Positions 58,600 through 64,000 of a stretch of 64,000 bases of DNA are shown here, piece by piece. A model generated the notes under the pieces. It searched no databases. It had not been told where the DNA came from and worked only from the letters and a program-made list of their open reading frames with translations. How positions within the stretch are numbered: the stretch's first letter is position 1; every line of letters begins with the position of its first letter. The position numbers and the translations under genes are program-made. Source of the DNA: Delphinapterus leucas. Lineage: Eukaryota > Chordata > Mammalia > Artiodactyla > Monodontidae. The stretch is from positions 66,567,964-66,631,963 of the forward strand of contig NW_022098076.1 in NCBI RefSeq assembly GCF_002288925.2, read 5' to 3'.

Positions 58600-59290
58600 C
58601 AACTGTTTTGTTGGTGAGGGGACCAAAGGTTCAGTGCCTGGATGTGTTTTTTTCCTTTGTAGCCCCTTTCTGTTGATGTTTTTCTGGCTTTCTAAGCAAA
58701 GAGGAAACCTCGCCCATTCCTGTAGACATGCATTTATGACCACATTCTCCTGGCCAATAACCCTAAGTGGCTCCTTTTGGCACCTCGCAAGGGTGGAACG
58801 TCAATTGGATCTGGTCATCAAGCTGCTGCTACCACTCAGGTTGAACGCTGGCAAGTTCAGAGAGGGCTCCAGGGCAAAGCTAACTCATTAAGGACAAAAT
58901 GTGCAGGCACATTTGACCTTTGGAAATCCAGCCCTGGTTGGAAGCTTCCAGATTCAAAACAAAAGCTCCAGGGCTGGAAAGAGAGTTGGAGGAAGCGCAC
59001 TGTGAGTGCTGGCCCCATCCCCCATACATTCCCCTGTGACTGAGAGCCTCATAAAATCAATAGAGCAGCATTATTAACTCCGCAATATCATAACAGAAGG
59101 CTTTGCTCTCTGCCTTGGTGGAGAGCAAAGACGGCAGAAAGGCAGGCTGGCTCCAAGGGAAAGGATGCCTCATTAAAGGCTTAACTCTCAGGAGGCAAAT
59201 GCGTTTAAGCTCTACAGATGAAGCCAGTATTGATATAGCACCTCCCCCACCCCCATAAAAATCTTGCCCTTGGCCAAGGAGCTGTCATAG
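58600..59290. promoter_or_regulatory. Candidate intronic enhancer in intron 1
   Basis: Non-repetitive block with developmental-enhancer character: CCAATAACCC, CAAAGCTAACTCATTAAGG, GACCTTTGG, CCTCATAAAATCAATAGAGC, GCATTATTAACTCCGCAAT and TGCCTCATTAAAGG, with a perfect hairpin at 59101-59130. Conservation is inferred from character only. Confidence 0.45.
59101..59130. repeat. Perfect 10-bp inverted repeat with 10-nt loop
   Basis: CTTTGCTCTC (59101-59110) and GAGAGCAAAG (59121-59130) are exact reverse complements around TGCCTTGGTG. The outer CTTTG/CAAAG halves are SOX/TCF-like cores in inverted orientation. Confidence 0.85.
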
Positions 59291-60885
59291 TGGAAGGAAG
59301 TACAGGTAGACCAAGCTAGGTCTGAATGACAAAAAGTTATTGTTTAGTGTAGACTTCCAAAAAGTCATGCCAGGAGGCTAACCCAAGGCAGAAGTTTCAA
59401 AAACATCATACAAATGTTGAGTCACAAGTTGTACAGCATCCCATTGCTGCTAACTTTTCAACTTGTTTTCCTGGGTCACCTACAAGTACCAAAATGAACA
59501 TTTTCCAATGTTTTCACCAGAAGAAAATACAGAGCTTTTGTTATACCTGCATGGAAATGAAACCACCAGCCCTACGCTTGTGTCCCCTCTGATTTGCTTA
59601 GGACTCCCAACCAGCTGGGAGTCACTGCTTCCCTCTCATAGGTCACATGACCCAATTCAACTGCCTCTATCACCAAGTCAGTGTCAACAAATCTCATGCA
59701 CACCCGATGAACAAGGTTCATTTCATGCTTCCCTTCACATGAAAATGTACCTTGGTCTCTCCAGTACCCTGCCACCATCCCTCGGTAATGCCAGTAACTG
59801 TCACTGCAAGGCTGAAAACTGGCAGATGTTAAAGGTAAGCAAAGTTAAGATTTCAGATACATCTTTATCCCCAAATCCTTCTCCCAATCATGCAGATCCA
59901 GCAAAAGTCTTACGGCTGTTAAAGTCACTGTTGCCTTCAGCGTCTCTAATTCCGGCATTTGATTCTAGATAGAAGGTTAAGCATCCCCTGTTGCAAATCA
60001 TACTTACATCAATTCAATCCATTTGCTGTTAAAGAAGCATTACTCTTCCCAGAAAGGTTTTTTTTCCCTTTAGCTATGTACCAAGCCAGAATCAGACAAA
60101 TACGACCCGATATGTTTATCGATATTATTCACATCACTCAACAGGACGCAATGGCAACTCACCAATCCTGAGGCAGAACTTAAGGAACAGAATGTTCATC
60201 GTATCTGTATATTTTTTAAACTGCCACCACTGATGACCATAAGTTACCTACTGCTTTTTCATATACAGATTTTATAAGGAAGTGCTGTACAGTAACATAT
60301 CATTAAAGCCTTAACTGACATGCTTAGTCAAAATCTCTTGCCTGCCATGATTTGCTGTGTGACGTGAAAAGACCCATTAGCTTTTCCTTTTCTTTACTTC
60401 CCTCATTTTTTTTTCCTATGAAAGGAATAAAATAAATCTATTAGAAAAAAGAGTTGAGGTTAAAAAAAAACCTTTAAACAAAAATATACTTACTCAAACA
60501 GTAACAATACATATAGGATATAGAGCATGACAACCTCTTTGTTTAGCAAGGTTAAAACTCCAGCTACATACATAGAAAAGAATTTATATACCCAGGAGGA
60601 GACTAGTAATAAATGAAATACAGGTGTCTAAAGGTTGTAAGTATCCTCAACCCAAAATGTCTGTTCCATTTTATATTTCCTTTTCGAGTGGTAACTATAC
60701 ACTTCCAGGAAAAAGGTTTGAGAAGAACATTTTGGGAAGTATATAAAAAAGCTATGAGATGAATAGGAAAATTCCTTAACTATTTCAGATGTGACTGGGA
60801 AAGTCACTGAAGAAATGTTCTCTCCTGACACCCTATTCTTTTCCTTATATGCCAATCACAACGCACACATCCATATGTATCTATT
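59291..60885. other. Intron sequence, nothing recognised
   Basis: Includes a 169-codon plus-strand frame (59463-59972) with no domain or splice context. It reads as chance in low-stop sequence. Confidence 0.45.
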
Positions 60886-60887
60886 TA

Positions 60888-61035
60888 TCTTCTGGGTCCA
60901 CCTCTAGACTCTAAGCTCCATGACAGCAGGGACAATATCTGTTTGGGTCACTACTACATTCTCAGTGCCTAGCACAATGCTTGGCACATCAAAAGCTCTC
61001 AAGGAAGGAAGAGAAGGAGAAAGAGAGGAATTAAA
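60888..61035 (+). repeat. L2 LINE 3' end
   Basis: CTCTAGACTCTAAGCTCCAT, GACAGCAGGGACAATATCTG, TCTCAGTGCCTAGCACAATG and CTTGGCACATC are the classic L2 end, followed by a purine-rich tract. Confidence 0.88.
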
Positions 61036-61057
61036 TGAATAAATTAAAGAAAAAGAA

Positions 61058-61220
61058 CCAGAAGAGTGACATCACTAAGATGGCGATATAGGTGGTTCCA
61101 GACTTCACAAGAAGAACAACTAACAGCTATTCATGGACAAGACATCACTGAGAAAATCCTAAAGAAAGAGAACCAAACAAAAATCACAGAGGAGAAATGA
61201 AGCACAGCTACAAAACTGAG
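61058..61220 (+). repeat. Possible old L1 5' UTR or LTR-like fragment
   Basis: GTGACATCACTAAGATGGCG resembles the start of certain L1M elements, and A-rich sequence with ACAAAAATCACAGAGGAG follows. Weak assignment. Confidence 0.35.
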
Positions 61221-61559
61221 CATTCTCTACTTCTTTCTCAAGAATCCTGATGGTTTATTGCAGACGAGTGTGACTGTTCCGACTCCTTCACCCCTCGTTG
61301 GTGAATGACAAACTCTGATCAGCAAGGGCCAGCTGACTTCAGGGACTAGGAGTGAGCTCTGTTCTGACGTGAAGTGGCCAAGAAGAGGTAAGTGGACAGG
61401 TGGATAGGTAAGGGACAAAGCAGTCTCCAAAACCAGAGTGTTTTGGAGACACAGGATTCTTCTGTTCTCGTCTCTCCACCTCCACCACTCTTCTGTTAAG
61501 GCTACCTGCCTATAGTCTTCAAAATTCTTTCCATTTTCACTTGCAGGGTGAGGTCGGGG

Positions 61560-62150
61560 GAATTCAGGACACACTAGAACCGGACACGCTCCGGGTCGCT
61601 CCCCTTCCCTGACTGCTCCTCCTTCCTTTCCGGCCAGTGGGCCTAAGACAATGGACCCTTGAGCCCCGCCCCTGAGTCAGACCAATGTAAAACTGTCACC
61701 CTGAGCCCCTCCCCTTGCTGTGCTGGGCTTCCCCCTGCCCTCCTCTGGAACCCCACAGAGGCACAGGGCTCCCTCTTCCAGAAGTAAATATCTCCCAGGA
61801 CATCCTGGAAGTAAAGCTTCCAAACTTCTTTTTACTTCCTTCCCTCACTCCTGCTCAAGAAAGAAAGTGATCAGTGATACTGGGAGAAAAAACATTAAGA
61901 AAAGAAAAAATACTGGAGCCTGTGCTCCTCTCTTGTTGCCCTGACCTCTTCCTGGAAGGTTCTGCCACCTGCCGCGGGGGAAGCACTGAGGGGCCAGGTA
62001 GGCAGGCAAGGCTGCCAACCTGCTTGCTGTTCTGTGGAGCACACACTTCCCGTGGATGGGCCCGCCCACAAGCCGCCAGCGGGAGGGCGACAGGAAATAC
62101 TGGGAAGCCAGAGTGACATGGCACCGCCCTGCGGGGTCTAAACCCAGCTT
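61560..62150. promoter_or_regulatory. Moderately CpG-rich intronic stretch
   Basis: Contains CGGACACGCTCCGGGTCGC, GCCCCGCCCC (SP/KLF-type box), ACCTGCCGCGGGGG and CCCGCCCACAAGCCGCCAGC, in an otherwise CpG-poor intron. It could be an enhancer or minor promoter. Overlapping open frames at 61845-62156 on both strands look like a by-product of GC content. Confidence 0.3.
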
Positions 62151-62369
62151 TAGCAATTTTTACACCTGATATTTAACCTCTCTCTCTCTGGTTCCCGTAT
62201 CTGTTTTCTCAAATAGGTTAGGGAGGGGAGAGGTGGGGTTAATTTATTGGCCTCACTAAAATAACGGCAATCATGGTATAATTATACACAACTGTCAACA
62301 GTCCAAATTGTTGATAATTATTGATCTTCTCAAGAGGCTTGGTATTTTTTAAATGAACATAAGACTAAA

Positions 62370-62391
62370 ATATATATATATATATATATAA
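62370..62391. repeat. (TA)n microsatellite
   Basis: Eleven AT/TA units. Confidence 0.95.
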
Positions 62392-62889
62392 AACACGAGG
62401 AAAATGTAAGTGGCCCATCACTCCATCACCAGGATTGTCTTAAAAAAATAAAAAGTAATGACCACATGTGAAGGTCAAAAACATTCAAACAGAACAGAAA
62501 AGGTGTAAAATCTCCCTTTTCTATCTCCCAGCACCCTCTCCTCCTCCTCAAACTGTCAATGAGTACTTTCATATATCCTTTTATTTGAAATGTTATGCAT
62601 ATCAGCAAATAGACAGTTTTATTTCTTCTTTTTTCTCATTTACACAGAATGTAATTGGCTTTTCATTTTGACAGCTGGGAGGTCCCAGGTAAAAAGAGGC
62701 TGGGGAGGGGATGGCCTGGATTCCTTCTTGATTCCCCCTCTGCCCCCCTGCCCACAGCTCCCTTTGCCCCATAAGGACATCACCCTGCTTTCCAAGGTGT
62801 TCCCTCCTACCACACACGCCCGACTCCCTCAGAGCAAGTGCCTCAAAATGAAGTAAGTCATCTGATAGCTATAGAATAAGACGTCGCCA

Positions 62890-62980
62890 CTGGGGGAACA
62901 CGGGACTCTGTATTGTTTTTGCAACTTACTATGAGTCTATAATTATTTCAAAATAAAAAGTGTTTTAAAAATGAAATAAG
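62890..62980 (+). repeat. L1M LINE 3' terminus
   Basis: GGGACTCTGTATTG, TGCAACTTACTATGAGTCTA and AATTATTTCAAAATAAAAAG fit the L1M 3' end including its AATAAA. Confidence 0.8.
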
Positions 62981-64000
62981 TTAGCACTTGACTGGGAAAG
63001 CCACAGTGGAGGAACCTGAAAGCGAGAGGACAAGGAATAACAGATGGCGACAAAGCTCTCTGATAATATAATGTGCCAGTGCCAGCCCCAGCCTCTGCTG
63101 CTTCCATGGTGTTCACTGGCCAGGACTATAGCATCAGCCGGGTCTTGAAACATCTTAGGATGCGTCTGATTTTCTTTAAAGAACAAAACAATGTTTTCCA
63201 ATAAAGCTGTTTGTTGCAAACTTGAAAATGTTACCACTAGGTCTGAAGCAATTTATGTTTTTTTTCTTAATAGTTGAGTGTGTTTCTATCCTCTTTTAAA
63301 AAAAAATCAAAACTAAACTTTAAAAGTACATAAATATTTAATTTTGCAGGGAAAGGTATGGCTCTCCAGATGGGGAGTCCATCCAACTCATGATCTCAAG
63401 CATTTTATGGCCACACTTCCCTGCAAATCACATTGATGGCAAAAATCCAGCTGCATACCTAAGTGTTTTGTCACATTCCTGACCCCAGAATCAAATTTCT
63501 CATGTGGGAGGTTGAGCCAAAGGTATGTCCTGACAAACCCCTACAGAAGTAGATTCCTGTCCCTCTCCATCTCCACTTCCCCTTGAAAGTCTGCAGCCAG
63601 GGCAAACAGGCAGCTGTGAGCTTCAGGGACCCCCTCCAACTCTACCTAGGGTGAGGGGAGGGCCGTGGCTGCCATCTGACCCAGGCAGGCAGAACAAGAG
63701 AGGCCCGTGCAAGCCACCACATGGGCTGCTCCCAGGGCCATCGAAGTTGCAAGCCTTCGCTTTGAAGGAACGTAGACAGACGGAGCTACTCAACCCCCCA
63801 AAACAGGGATGGGCTAAAACCCTAGTGGCCTCATAGACAGTGATCCAGATGCACCCTCATTTCCACCAGTGCTCCAGATGAGGCAGTAGGAGAGTGGGCC
63901 TTTGGACCTGACACTCTGGGCCCCCAAATTCTTGTCAATAGGGCGCCTGTCTTAAGCAGCATGGAGATCTGAGCATCCTGAGTTGAAGAGTCCATGGAGC
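62981..64000. other. Intron 1 sequence to the window edge, nothing recognised
   Basis: GC content rises after about 63500, but there is no exon, promoter island or named repeat. The 61-codon frame at 63651-63836 is treated as chance. Confidence 0.45.

Larger units (their letters stand above)
40565..64000 (-). other. KLF7: KLF7 intron 1 (partial, runs off the right edge)
   Basis: All sequence right of the exon 2 acceptor is intron 1 in the KLF7 sense. No segment encoding the N-terminal 34 residues, and no large CpG-island promoter, is visible up to 64000. Exon 1 should therefore lie further right, and intron 1 exceeds 23.4 kb. Its contents are mostly old repeats, SINEs and unannotated unique sequence. 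Confidence 0.88.

Noticed and set aside
59463..59972. 169-codon plus-strand open frame
   Set aside because: Length alone is not convincing. No domain, no splice sites, no similarity I recognise.

Overview
The window is mammalian nuclear DNA and almost certainly comes from a whale or dolphin. The main evidence is seven copies or pieces of the cetacean CHR-type tRNA-derived SINE. Several are intact, with target-site duplications, A-rich tails and little divergence. One is the longer CHR-1 form. A near full-length young L1 and older mammal-wide repeats (MIR, L2, L1M, hAT/Tigger relics) fill out a normal mammalian intron landscape. There are no bacterial, phage or CRISPR features.

The only protein-coding sequence I can support is one intact exon on the minus strand, at 39934-40564. 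It is exon 2 of KLF7 (Kruppel-like factor 7), encoding residues 35-244 and ending inside the linker after the first zinc finger. Everything to its left (1-39933) is KLF7 intron 2, and everything to its right (40565-64000) is KLF7 intron 1. Exon 1 with its promoter should lie beyond 64000, and exons 3-4 (zinc fingers 2 and 3) before position 1. I did not find them in the window.

Intron 2, from left to right, holds: a SINE tail; a roughly 380-bp sequence present twice in direct orientation (538-915 and 4105-4487); a perfect 12-bp inverted repeat (4911-4940); a MIR split by a 6.2-kb L1 that itself carries a CHR-1 SINE; an enhancer-like block with a small CpG cluster (16080-16800); the microRNA gene MIR2355 (18781-18867, minus strand, same orientation as KLF7); a hAT relic; a tandem duplication carrying RFX X-box-like motifs (22121-22346); a 7.4-kb class I endogenous retrovirus with both LTRs inserted into another MIR (27553-34992); and a tailless SINE fragment.

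Intron 1 holds two more SINEs, the 3' part of an old L1M, MIR and L2 relics, several simple repeats, an enhancer-like block with a perfect hairpin (about 58600-59290), and a moderately CpG-rich stretch near 61560-62150.

Functionally, the window is one transcription unit: KLF7, with MIR2355 carried in its intron and probably processed from the same transcript. I see no new multi-gene system. The observations most worth following are the microRNA, the X-box tandem duplication, the enhancer-like blocks, the local direct duplication and the nested-transposon chronology.
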